A stretch of 64,000 bases of DNA from Pseudomonadota bacterium (lineage in GTDB: Bacteria > Pseudomonadota > Alphaproteobacteria > Micropepsales > Micropepsaceae). Below, in pieces: positions 32,667 through 40,911 of this stretch. The notes under the pieces are model-generated. The model was not told where the DNA came from and ran no database searches. It worked only from the letters and a program-made list of their open reading frames with translations. The stretch spans positions 62,001 to 126,000 of the forward strand of contig JAJZGY010000001.1 in the NCBI GenBank assembly GCA_021804785.1, written 5' to 3'. Both the position numbers and the translations under genes were made by a program. Each line of letters begins with the position of its first letter. The stretch's first letter is position 1.

Positions 32667-33620
32667 ATGGTTGCCAAACTGCCAAAGCGATTTACCGACG
32701 AAGCCGCTGCCCGCGCGCACCTTGAAGCGCTCCAGTGGCCAGATGGTCCGGTTTGTCCGCATTGTGGCACCTTGGACCGCGCGTCGCGCATTGCTGGCGG
32801 TCGTGCTGGCCTCTTGTTCTGCAATGCCTGCCGCAAGCAATTCTCGGTCACGGTCGGCACCGTCTTTGAGGGCTCCAAAGTTCCGCTCAACATATGGCTT
32901 TATGCCACGCACCTGCTTTGCAGTTCCAAGAAAGGCATTTCCAGCCAGCAACTTAGCCGTATGCTTGGCGTCACCTATAAGACCGCTTGGTTTATGGCTC
33001 ATCGTATCCGCGAAGCCATGTCGCCTGTTGGGTCCGATGCTGGCCCGCTTGGGGGCGAAGGAAAGGTCGTTGAAGCCGACGAAACCTATATTGGCAAGAA
33101 AGACGGCAAGCGTGCCAAAACTGGCGGATATGGCCATAAGCGCGCCGTCCTAAGTCTTGTTGAGCGCGGCGGCAAAATACGTTCCTTCAAGATCGGAGCG
33201 CCTACCCGCGACGAAATCGGCCCCGCTATTTGCCAGAACGTGGACCGCACCAGCGTCCTGCATACCGACGGCGCCCAAGTTTATCGTGGCGTGTTTTCGG
33301 TCGCGGCTCACGAGGCCGTAGACCATTCCAAGGAATATGTCCGCCAGTCAGACATTCCAAACCTGACGGGCGCCGAGTGGCCGAAGGTCCATACAAACAC
33401 CGCAGAAGGCTTCTTTTCGGTCTTTAAGCGCGGCATGGTCGGGACCTACCAGCACTGCGGCGAGCAGCATTTGCAGCGCTATCTGGCGGAATTTGACTTC
33501 CGCATGAACCACCGCATCAAGCTCGGCTATTCCGACGACATGCGTACCGACAAGGCGCTGGAAGGCATCAAGGGCAAGCGTTTGACCTATCGGCGGACTA
33601 ACGAAGCCGCAGTCGGTTAG
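32667..33620 (+). CDS. IS1595-family (ISXO2-like) transposase
   Basis: N-terminal zinc ribbon CPHCGTLDRASR...CNACRKQFSVTVGTVFEGSKVPL, EADETYIGKK, HTDGAQVY, HTNTAEGFFSVFKRGMVGTYQH. Confidence 0.96.
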   Translation: MVAKLPKRFTDEAAARAHLEALQWPDGPVCPHCGTLDRASRIAGGRAGLLFCNACRKQFSVTVGTVFEGSKVPLNIWLYATHLLCSSKKGISSQQLSRMLGVTYKTAWFMAHRIREAMSPVGSDAGPLGGEGKVVEADETYIGKKDGKRAKTGGYGHKRAVLSLVERGGKIRSFKIGAPTRDEIGPAICQNVDRTSVLHTDGAQVYRGVFSVAAHEAVDHSKEYVRQSDIPNLTGAEWPKVHTNTAEGFFSVFKRGMVGTYQHCGEQHLQRYLAEFDFRMNHRIKLGYSDDMRTDKALEGIKGKRLTYRRTNEAAVG

Positions 33621-33670
33621 ACAGCAGGCGCTGGCCTTTATCCGCTGGCGCCGTGCCCGAGGCTACGAAG

Positions 33671-33838
33671 TTACTCCTTTTCGCCGTCCGTTTTGGGGGC
33701 GTCATGGCTGGAAGAAGTAGCCGAATCATCCCGACTCGGCTTCTTCTTACCCTCAGCTTTGTGAGGCGTCGGTGGTGTTTTGAGTAGCCGCCGAATTACT
33801 TCGTCCTCTTGGGAATTTTGATCAGGTTCGTCGGCCAT
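33671..33838 (-). CDS. 55-aa hydrophilic micro-protein inside the IS (not in the supplied ORF track)
   Basis: Own translation of the minus strand: MADEPDQNSQEDEVIRRLLKTPPTPHKAEGKKKPSRDDSATSSSHDAPKTDGEKE*. ATG at 33838, stop at 33671-33673. Confidence 0.55.
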   Translation of the reverse strand: MADEPDQNSQEDEVIRRLLKTPPTPHKAEGKKKPSRDDSATSSSHDAPKTDGEKE

Positions 33839-34487
33839 GGTAGTGCTCCAACATCGAGAAAAACTCAGAATGTCTCGGCGGTGGGGTCCGAGACAACACG
33901 ATATGATTCAGCGCTATTCCAAGGAGGTAGGAGAAGTAGCCGTAGCATGGAATAGCTTCCACTTTCTTCTGCAATGCATTTTCTGCGCCCTTGTGGAACG
34001 AGAAAACATGGCTCCAGGGGTCGCCATTTGGAATGCTATCAAAGCTGATGCTTTGCAGCGAGACCTTCTTGTAGCCCTTGCAAAAACGCGGCTTACATCC
34101 AATAGCCGTCTTTTTAAAAACATAATCTGGGTAACAGCCCAAGCCACTGAACTGGCGAAATTCCGCAACGACGCTATTCACATGCCCGTCGAAACTCCTG
34201 AAGTGTCCAGAGACGTCGTTCCGTGGCACATAGCTCGCCCAGCTTCCATGGAGCGCGTCACAAAACACGGCTACAAGAAACTGTTTCGAACTCTAGTAGG
34301 CGACCTCAACCAATTGTACGTTTACTCTGTGTATCTGAATGAAGTGCTTGCTGGTCGCGGCAATGAGCTAGCATCGCTACGAAGACCTCTACTGCGATGT
34401 TCTCAGCTATTTCAGGAGAAATCCCGTAAAAGCGGTCCTCGTCGGCAGAAACCAAGGCGCCGGCGCCAGCCGAACGCATCTCCTTAG
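33837..34487 (+). CDS. IS passenger gene: HEPN-like helical protein (RNxxxH motif)
   Basis: Lies between transposase and IRR. VAVAWNSFHFLLQCIFCALVE helix and LAKFRNDAIHMPV (R-N-x-x-x-H). Start may be ATG 33837 or 33870. Confidence 0.7.
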   Translation: MVVLQHREKLRMSRRWGPRQHDMIQRYSKEVGEVAVAWNSFHFLLQCIFCALVERENMAPGVAIWNAIKADALQRDLLVALAKTRLTSNSRLFKNIIWVTAQATELAKFRNDAIHMPVETPEVSRDVVPWHIARPASMERVTKHGYKKLFRTLVGDLNQLYVYSVYLNEVLAGRGNELASLRRPLLRCSQLFQEKSRKSGPRRQKPRRRRQPNASP

Positions 34488-34502
34488 TTATTTTGACCGA
34501 AT

Positions 34503-34528
34503 CTGCATTTCTCATGTACATAATCGCC
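34503..34528 (-). repeat. right terminal inverted repeat of IS1595-family element
   Basis: Reverse complement GGCGATTATGTACATGAGAAATGCAG pairs with IRL. Confidence 0.88.
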
Positions 34529-34615
34529 ACTAATATATGGGTGCGGAAGGTTGCCAGTCACTGCGCACCTCCCGTAGCTTCGTCGCTCGTAGCTCATCAC
34601 TCGGACTTAACCCGT

Positions 34616-36175
34616 ATGAAATCCGCCTTTGCCGCCGCATTTGTCTTGCTGCTCACACTGTCAACGCGTGCGATGGCCGCAGACGCAACCGGGCCATTCA
34701 AACCGACGTCCGTAAAAAGTACAGGGTCTGTAGTTATCGGTGGGCACAGGATCGATTATCAGGCGGTAGCGGGCACGCTGGTGGTCCATGCCAAGAGATG
34801 GAGCCATACCCCGGCTACAAAGACTGACGATAAGGCCGGGACCTCCGACGCCGAGGCCTCAATGTTCTACGTCGCCTATTTTCGGAGAGACACAAATTTA
34901 GTTCACCGGCCTATCACATTCATCTTCAACGGCGGCCCTGGCTCATCGAGTGTATGGCTGCACATGGGTGCGTTTGGTCCTGTGCGCGTAGTCACTGCCG
35001 ACCACACGCACACTCCCGCCGCACCGTACACGGTTGTCAACAATGGCCAGAGCCTGCTTGATGCCTCAGATCTTGTGTTTATAGACGCACCAGGTACGGG
35101 GTATTCCCGCATAACCGGTAAGGATGCGGACAAGCAGTTTTACGGCGTCGATCAGGACATACGCGCCTTTGCGGAGTTCATTCGTGAATTTCTGAGCAGA
35201 TATAACCGTTGGAATTCGCCTAAGTTCCTGATCGGCGAGAGTTACGGAACAATGCGCGCCGCGGGCCTACCGTTGGCACTGGAACGCGAAGACATTGACC
35301 TCAACGGCGTTGGCCTTCTGTCGTGCATTCTTGATTGGGACCTGATGCCGGATAATCCGGAACTTAATCCGTCAGTTGATCTTCCTTATGAAGTAGCCCT
35401 CCCCAGCTATGCTGCAACGGCATGGTATCACCACAAATTATCTCTAAAATACAAATCCCTGAATCAGCTCATGAAGAGCGTCGAGCATTTCGCCATGAAT
35501 GACTATGCATTGGCGCTACAAGAGGGTAACAGTCTATCATCGCAGCATCGACTTGCTATTGCCCAACGCCTGTCAGCCTATACTGGATTGTCAGTCTCCT
35601 ATCTGCTGCGTGCAAATCTGCGCATACCGTATGGAGCATTCCAAAAGGCGCTGCTTGAGAATCAGGACCTTACTACAGGAACTCTCGATACGCGTTTCAC
35701 TGGACCAACGATGGATCCGCTATCCAAACTTGCGGAATATGACCCGCAAAGTGCCGCTATAGGCTCGGCGTATGTCTCATCCTTCAATCGATATGCGAGA
35801 ACGACGCTGCATTACAGAACATCAGAAACCTATAGGCCAGAAATCCCGATTTACAGCAGCTGGGATTACAAACATAAGCCACCAGGTGCCAGCCATCCTC
35901 TGATTATGCTCCCAAACGTGTTACCGGATCTGGCCGCCGCCATGAAGCGCAACCCAGATCTTAAAATTTTTGTTAACGGCGGATATTTTGATATATCAAC
36001 GCCCTTCTACGAAGGTTGGTTTGAAACACATCATCTGCAAATTCCGCCGTCTTTGCAGAAAAACATCACATACCGGTATTATCGAACCGGACACATGATC
36101 TATGTTCATGTGCCAGCTCTCAAGGAGCTTCATCGCAGTATGGCTGCGTTCATCAAAAGCGCGTCCAAACACTGA
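34616..36175 (+). CDS. S10 family serine carboxypeptidase-like protein, exported
   Basis: Signal peptide MKSAFAAAFVLLLTLSTRAMA; FNGGPGSSSVWLHMGAFGP, GESYGTMRAAGL, NGGYFDISTPF, YRTGHMIYVH. Confidence 0.93.
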   Translation: MKSAFAAAFVLLLTLSTRAMAADATGPFKPTSVKSTGSVVIGGHRIDYQAVAGTLVVHAKRWSHTPATKTDDKAGTSDAEASMFYVAYFRRDTNLVHRPITFIFNGGPGSSSVWLHMGAFGPVRVVTADHTHTPAAPYTVVNNGQSLLDASDLVFIDAPGTGYSRITGKDADKQFYGVDQDIRAFAEFIREFLSRYNRWNSPKFLIGESYGTMRAAGLPLALEREDIDLNGVGLLSCILDWDLMPDNPELNPSVDLPYEVALPSYAATAWYHHKLSLKYKSLNQLMKSVEHFAMNDYALALQEGNSLSSQHRLAIAQRLSAYTGLSVSYLLRANLRIPYGAFQKALLENQDLTTGTLDTRFTGPTMDPLSKLAEYDPQSAAIGSAYVSSFNRYARTTLHYRTSETYRPEIPIYSSWDYKHKPPGASHPLIMLPNVLPDLAAAMKRNPDLKIFVNGGYFDISTPFYEGWFETHHLQIPPSLQKNITYRYYRTGHMIYVHVPALKELHRSMAAFIKSASKH

Positions 36176-36306
36176 CTTCAGTTCCTGGGTAAGTGGCATA
36201 GCCTTAGAGATATGTTGCGATCGACGGTTGTTTCGGTTCATATGCGTCCGCATTGGCTCTGCGGGGCATTGGGTAGATCGCCTCGTTATCAGCCGCGTCG
36301 GCTTAC

Positions 36307-36960
36307 TCACGATGTTAGATTAACCGCCGCGTTGACTGCCATTGCTATGATCGCCGTATTGAAAAAAAACGATACCATAGAATGAGCGAGCGCAGCTCTG
36401 CGCAGCCGTGTAGATGCGATTTGTACGTCGGATACCTGGAAGGTCATGCCGATCACGAAAGAGAAGTAGACAAAATCCCACGTGCCCGGCGTCTCTGTAC
36501 CAGGAAATATGAGCCCCTGCGACTCATCAGATGAATTGCCGTTGTGCACGGGTCCGTAAAAGAGATTGGCATAGTGGTATGCCGCAACCGTGTGTAACGT
36601 TGCCCAGCCCAACGGTATGGCTGCAATTGCCAGCACGGATGGCACGGCTCCAAGCGCTGTCTTAAGGCTCAATACAGAAAATACGGCCGCACAGCTAAAG
36701 CTGATAGCCAGGAGCACCACCAAGAAAATGAGCGCCATGCCTTCGTCTTCATCCCAGGCCCTCGCCCTGAGTTCCTCTGACGTCATCGCTATCGTGGTTA
36801 CAGTGGTTGCCACGAGATAGCTGGCGAAGAAAGCGTCTCCCGCGGCTAGTGCGCGGACGTCTCCCGAAACAGGGGCAACAGCAAAGCAGGCCGCTCCAAG
36901 CAGAGCAGCAAAATAAAAGCGTAAATGATGGCGCAGATGCGCGCGGGATTTCCCGAGCAC
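36307..36960 (-). CDS. DUF1345 membrane protein
   Basis: Multi-TM; FFASYLVATTVTTIAMTSEELRARAWDEDEG and GTWDFVYFSFVIGMTFQVSDVQIAS patterns. Confidence 0.85.
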   Translation of the reverse strand: MLGKSRAHLRHHLRFYFAALLGAACFAVAPVSGDVRALAAGDAFFASYLVATTVTTIAMTSEELRARAWDEDEGMALIFLVVLLAISFSCAAVFSVLSLKTALGAVPSVLAIAAIPLGWATLHTVAAYHYANLFYGPVHNGNSSDESQGLIFPGTETPGTWDFVYFSFVIGMTFQVSDVQIASTRLRRAALAHSMVSFFFNTAIIAMAVNAAVNLTS

Positions 36961-37028
36961 CCACCTCTCCTACCGGCGATTCACCCCTTCATGCCATGAG
37001 TCGGCCAATTCGCGCAGAAGGTATGTGC

Positions 37029-37538
37029 TCAAAGACGGAAGCGGATCTGATCAATCCAGAAGCGCTCCAAACGGCGTAGACTGGAATTCACCGCTTCAAG
37101 CTCTGGGAGGCCAACATTACCAACTGGCTCCAACGCACCCAAATGTCGCTCAAAAAGTCCCCTGAGCATATCGCGAACGGCTTCGCCTTTCCGTGTTAGG
37201 CGAACCAACACCGAGCGGCGATCCGATTCTGAGCGCTCATGATGTACATAACCTTCCTCAACCAGCTTCTTCAGATTGTAGGACACGTTCGATCCCAGAT
37301 AGTGTCCGCGTGTGCGCAACTCGCCTGCCGTCAATTCCTGGTCCCCGACATTGAACAGCAAGAGTGCCTGGACACTGTTGATGTCACGCTCATCCTTGCG
37401 ATCAAGTTCATCCTTGATCACATCAAGCAGCTGACGATGAAGCCGTTCGATTAAATTTAAGGCCTCGAGGTATTGTCTGCTCATGCTCTGCGTAGAATTG
37501 AACGCTGCCGCCTCTTGCGGTTTAGCCAACGCCGTCAT
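37029..37538 (-). CDS. MarR family transcriptional regulator (LdtR-like)
   Basis: INSVQALLLFNVGDQELTAGELRTRGHYLGSNVSYNLKKLVEEGYVHHERSESDRRSVLVRLT; start at MTALAKPQ. Confidence 0.88.
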   Translation of the reverse strand: MTALAKPQEAAAFNSTQSMSRQYLEALNLIERLHRQLLDVIKDELDRKDERDINSVQALLLFNVGDQELTAGELRTRGHYLGSNVSYNLKKLVEEGYVHHERSESDRRSVLVRLTRKGEAVRDMLRGLFERHLGALEPVGNVGLPELEAVNSSLRRLERFWIDQIRFRL

Positions 37539-37654
37539 CGCTTTTCCCCTGCGGTTTGCGCAGGGCCCACCTGTTGTGCAGTTGGCGCACGTTGGCACCA
37601 ACCCGTTATCACACAAGGTTACGTCCAAGGTTTTAAGAGGTCGTAAATGGCTTT

Positions 37655-38278
37655 TCAGACAGGGCCAAAGTTAACCAGAAGCATGCGAACTGCGTACGCA
37701 ACATTACTGCGAATGAGCGTGTCATCAGGTTTTGGCCCGATATTAAACAGACGCTTCTGGTGCAGATCGGCTAAGCAAAGATGTATAAACATCCGTGCCA
37801 TAGCAAGCGTGTCGGTCGGACGCAGTAGTTTTTTCTCGATCGCATCTCGGAAAAAGATCGACAGCTTAGTTTGTCCCAAAGCGGGACCCGACTCATAGAA
37901 AGTTTGGCCGATTTTGGGAAAACGGGCGCATTCGCCGATCATCATACGATAGCTCGCCACTGCGTTGTCGGCGAGCACAAGGTTTAAAAATTGTTCACCA
38001 AAGCGCTGGAGCTGTAACTCTAGATCCTCCGCTACGTCCAACTCCTGGTCAAATAGTATAGCAATCTGGTCACAGCGATCGCGGACGACTGCAAGGAATA
38101 GTTCTTCTTTTGAAGGAAAATAATTGTAGAGCGTGGCTTTAGAGCCCCCGCAACGCGCCGCGATGGTAGACATCGAGGTCGCCGCATAGCCTTCCGACAG
38201 AAAGGCATCGTGGGCGATTTTCAATATCGCAGCCCGCCTTTCATCTTTGCCGGGCTTGAGTCCACGATCTGAATCCAT
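37655..38278 (-). CDS. TetR/AcrR family regulator, divergent from efflux operon
   Basis: RRAAILKIAHDAFLSEGYAATSMSTIAARCGGSKATLYNYFPSKEELFLAVV. Confidence 0.93.
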   Translation of the reverse strand: MDSDRGLKPGKDERRAAILKIAHDAFLSEGYAATSMSTIAARCGGSKATLYNYFPSKEELFLAVVRDRCDQIAILFDQELDVAEDLELQLQRFGEQFLNLVLADNAVASYRMMIGECARFPKIGQTFYESGPALGQTKLSIFFRDAIEKKLLRPTDTLAMARMFIHLCLADLHQKRLFNIGPKPDDTLIRSNVAYAVRMLLVNFGPV

Positions 38279-38298
38279 AACCGTACCGTACAGTTGAC
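38279..38298. promoter_or_regulatory. putative TetR operator, half of a pair
   Basis: AACCGTACCGTACAGTTGAC, near-palindromic, directly abutting the TetR ATG. Confidence 0.6.
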
Positions 38299-38332
38299 AA
38301 AGGTGTTGCACAGACTTAACCGATAGATATAT

Positions 38333-38350
38333 GACTGTACTGTACGGTTA
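38333..38350. promoter_or_regulatory. putative TetR operator, second copy upstream of the efflux OMF gene
   Basis: GACTGTACTGTACGGTTA; its reverse complement TAACCGTACAGTACAGTC matches the 38279 site. Confidence 0.6.
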
Positions 38351-38371
38351 CGTATTGGTCCAGAGGGCTGG

Positions 38372-39826
38372 ATGAAAGAACGCATTCGAACGCTCCGCCT
38401 GGCTGCGTTGGGGGTTATTGGTCTGGTAGCGGCCTGCGCACCCAATTTGGGTCCATTGCCGACCTTGCCGGACGCATCTGGCTTTGCCACGACTCGCAGC
38501 TTCTCGGTCGCCAAGGCTCCTTGGCCCACCAGCAATTGGTGGGTGCAGTTCCATGATCCTGAGTTGACCGCACTTATCACGGAGGGCTTGAAAGGCGCAC
38601 CCGATCTAAAAATTGCCGCGGCGCGGCTGAGGTTGGCAGCAGCTGCAGCCGAAGAGGCAGGTGCCTCGGAACTACCCTCACTGAACGGCACGGCGTCCGT
38701 GATGGAAACCAAACCCAACGTCAACAATGGCTTTCCTCAGTCTATCAAGCCCTACCTGCCACATAGCTGGCATACCGAGATCAGCACCTCGCTGAATTTT
38801 AGTTACGACTTTGATTTTTGGGGAAAAAACCGTGCAGCGTTGGCTGCCGCCACATCCCAAGAAGAAGCTGCAGCTGCCGACGTCGCCGAGGCACGGTTAA
38901 GCCTGTCGACAGCCATAGCCAGCTCCTATGCCCATCTCGTGGCGCTTGAAACGGACCTGCGCACACAGCAGCAGGCGGTTCGCGTACGAGAGCAAAGTGC
39001 CAACCTGGTCCAGCGCCGAGTCGCACACGGCCTGGAGAATGAGGGTCCGCTGGCCCAGGCAAGGGCAGAAGTCGCCATTGCGAAAGGCCAGTTGGCGCAG
39101 ATCACTGACGAGATAGCGCGCGCACGTCACCAAATCGCCGCCTTACTGGGAAAGGGGCCGGACGCTGGCCTTGCGATTTCTCCCCAGGAGACCGTGCAGT
39201 CGTTGGCCTATGGTCTGCCCCCTGCCCTGCCGGCCGACTTGATAGGGCGGCGACCTGATGTCGTTGCTGCACGACTCGACACAGAAGCAGCTGCCCAGCG
39301 CATAAAAGTGGCGAGGGCCGGCTTCTATCCTGATATCAATCTAAGCGCTGAAATCGGCAACGAATCGCTCGATCCTCGAGACTTTTTCGACAAGGGGTCG
39401 ATCATGGGTGCGGTCGGGCCCGCGATCCATCTGCCAATTTTTGAGGGTGGTCAGCTTGAAGGTGCCTATCGCGGAGCTCGGGCTCGCTATGAGGAAGCCG
39501 TCGCAAGCTACGATAAAACCCTGTCCCATGCACTTGAGCAGGTGGCAGACGCACTCACGGATGCCAAGGCGCTTTCCGAGCAAATTTCCGATGCCGGCGT
39601 AGCGCTAAAGGAAAGCTTGCGTGCTTACCAGGTCGCAAAGATTCGTTACCGCGGCGGTCTTTCACGTTACCTGAATGTTTTGACCGCGGAAAATACAGTG
39701 CTCCAGCAGCGACGCGCGCTGGCCGACCTCAAATCCGAAGCCTTTTTACAGAACATCGCGCTGATCCGTGCCCTTGGTGGTGGCTTCAATGTCCATGCCT
39801 CGGTGCATGCTAGTCGCACAGATTGA
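38372..39826 (+). CDS. efflux outer membrane factor (NodT/OprM-like)
   Basis: LVAACAPNLGPLPTLP lipoprotein-type N-terminus; WWVQFHDPELTALI, RRPDVVAARLDTEAA, YRGGLSRYLNVLTAENTVL. Confidence 0.95.
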   Translation: MKERIRTLRLAALGVIGLVAACAPNLGPLPTLPDASGFATTRSFSVAKAPWPTSNWWVQFHDPELTALITEGLKGAPDLKIAAARLRLAAAAAEEAGASELPSLNGTASVMETKPNVNNGFPQSIKPYLPHSWHTEISTSLNFSYDFDFWGKNRAALAAATSQEEAAAADVAEARLSLSTAIASSYAHLVALETDLRTQQQAVRVREQSANLVQRRVAHGLENEGPLAQARAEVAIAKGQLAQITDEIARARHQIAALLGKGPDAGLAISPQETVQSLAYGLPPALPADLIGRRPDVVAARLDTEAAAQRIKVARAGFYPDINLSAEIGNESLDPRDFFDKGSIMGAVGPAIHLPIFEGGQLEGAYRGARARYEEAVASYDKTLSHALEQVADALTDAKALSEQISDAGVALKESLRAYQVAKIRYRGGLSRYLNVLTAENTVLQQRRALADLKSEAFLQNIALIRALGGGFNVHASVHASRTD

Positions 39827-39844
39827 TAGCCCAGGAGCTTTTCC

Positions 39845-40903
39845 ATGGCCGATGCTCAAGCTGAGCCCAGTACGCGTGCGGAATCCACTCAGCCGCGCCG
39901 CCTAAGAATGCGCCAGCGCCTCCTTATCGGGCTCGGTACGTTTGTCGCGATCGCCGCGATTGCATACGGGTTATATTGGTACCTCGTAGGCTCACATTAC
40001 GTCTCGACAGACGATGCCTATGTCCATGCGTCGCTGGCTCAGATCACGCCGCGCATTAGCGGAACGGTGATCCTCGTACCAGTTTACAACACCGAACACG
40101 TTAAGGCTGGTCAAATTCTTGTCAAACTAGACCCTGCAGATGCGCGCATCGCACTCGATCAGGCTGAAGCCAACTATCAGCTCGCACGCCGTCAGGTTGA
40201 GCAAAGCACAGCGAGCAAGGCTGCCGCTCAGGCTGAAGTGTCAGCCCGTCAGGCCGACCTCATACGTGCGCGCCTGGACTATCGTCGACGCGCAGCCCTG
40301 GCCCGCACTGGCGCCGTATCCGCTGATGAAATAACCGCGGCCCGCCAAGCCTATGCGGCAGCCCGGGCCAATCTCATTGCGGCACAACAAAGGGAAGCCG
40401 CGCTCGCGGCTATCGTCGGAAACACTGATGTGGATCACAATCCCACAGTACTGGCGGCCAAGGCCGCTCTTGATACGGCTAGGCTGGATCTCGAACGCAC
40501 TGTCATCCGTGCACCAATATCGGGTGTCATCGCTCAAAAGCAAATCCACGTTGGTCAACACGTTGACGCTGGCGCTAGGCTCATGAGTGTGGTCCCCATC
40601 TCGAAGGTGTATGTTGATGCAAATTTTAAAGAAAGTGAGCTGAATGACGTACACATTGGGCAACCTGCAACGCTTACCTCAGACCTCTATGGTTCGGGAG
40701 TAGTGTTTCATGGTCGCGTCGCTGGACTTGCCGGAGGAACAGGAGCTGCATTCGCCATTATCCCTGCCCAGAATGCCACTGGAAACTGGATCAAGGTAGT
40801 TCAGCGTCTTCCGGTCCGTATCGCGATCAATCCGAGAGACCTGGCCAGGAATCCCTTGCGCGTGGGCTTGTCGATGAGCGTGACTATTAAGATATCTCCC
40901 TAG
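39845..40903 (+). CDS. emrA: HlyD/EmrA-family membrane fusion protein
   Basis: STDDAYVHASLAQITPRISGTVILVPVYNTEHVKAGQILVKLDP; RTVIRAPISGVIAQKQIHVGQHVDAG. Confidence 0.94.
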   Translation: MADAQAEPSTRAESTQPRRLRMRQRLLIGLGTFVAIAAIAYGLYWYLVGSHYVSTDDAYVHASLAQITPRISGTVILVPVYNTEHVKAGQILVKLDPADARIALDQAEANYQLARRQVEQSTASKAAAQAEVSARQADLIRARLDYRRRAALARTGAVSADEITAARQAYAAARANLIAAQQREAALAAIVGNTDVDHNPTVLAAKAALDTARLDLERTVIRAPISGVIAQKQIHVGQHVDAGARLMSVVPISKVYVDANFKESELNDVHIGQPATLTSDLYGSGVVFHGRVAGLAGGTGAAFAIIPAQNATGNWIKVVQRLPVRIAINPRDLARNPLRVGLSMSVTIKISP

Positions 40904-40911
40904 GCCGCGTA

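Larger units (their letters stand above)
32594..34536. mobile_element. complete IS1595-family (ISXO2-like) insertion element with passenger genes, including target duplications
   Basis: TSD ACTAATAT(A) at 32594-32601(2) and 34529-34536(7). IRL AGCGATTGTATACTTGACACATGCAA (32602-32627) against RC of 34503-34528 GGCGATTATGTACATGAGAAATGCAG (19/26 matches). Confidence 0.92.

Noticed and set aside
33822-34268. 148-aa minus-strand ORF within the IS cargo
   Set aside because: Antisense to the HEPN-like passenger; the passenger frame has the coherent helical pattern and motif, so this is treated as a shadow ORF.
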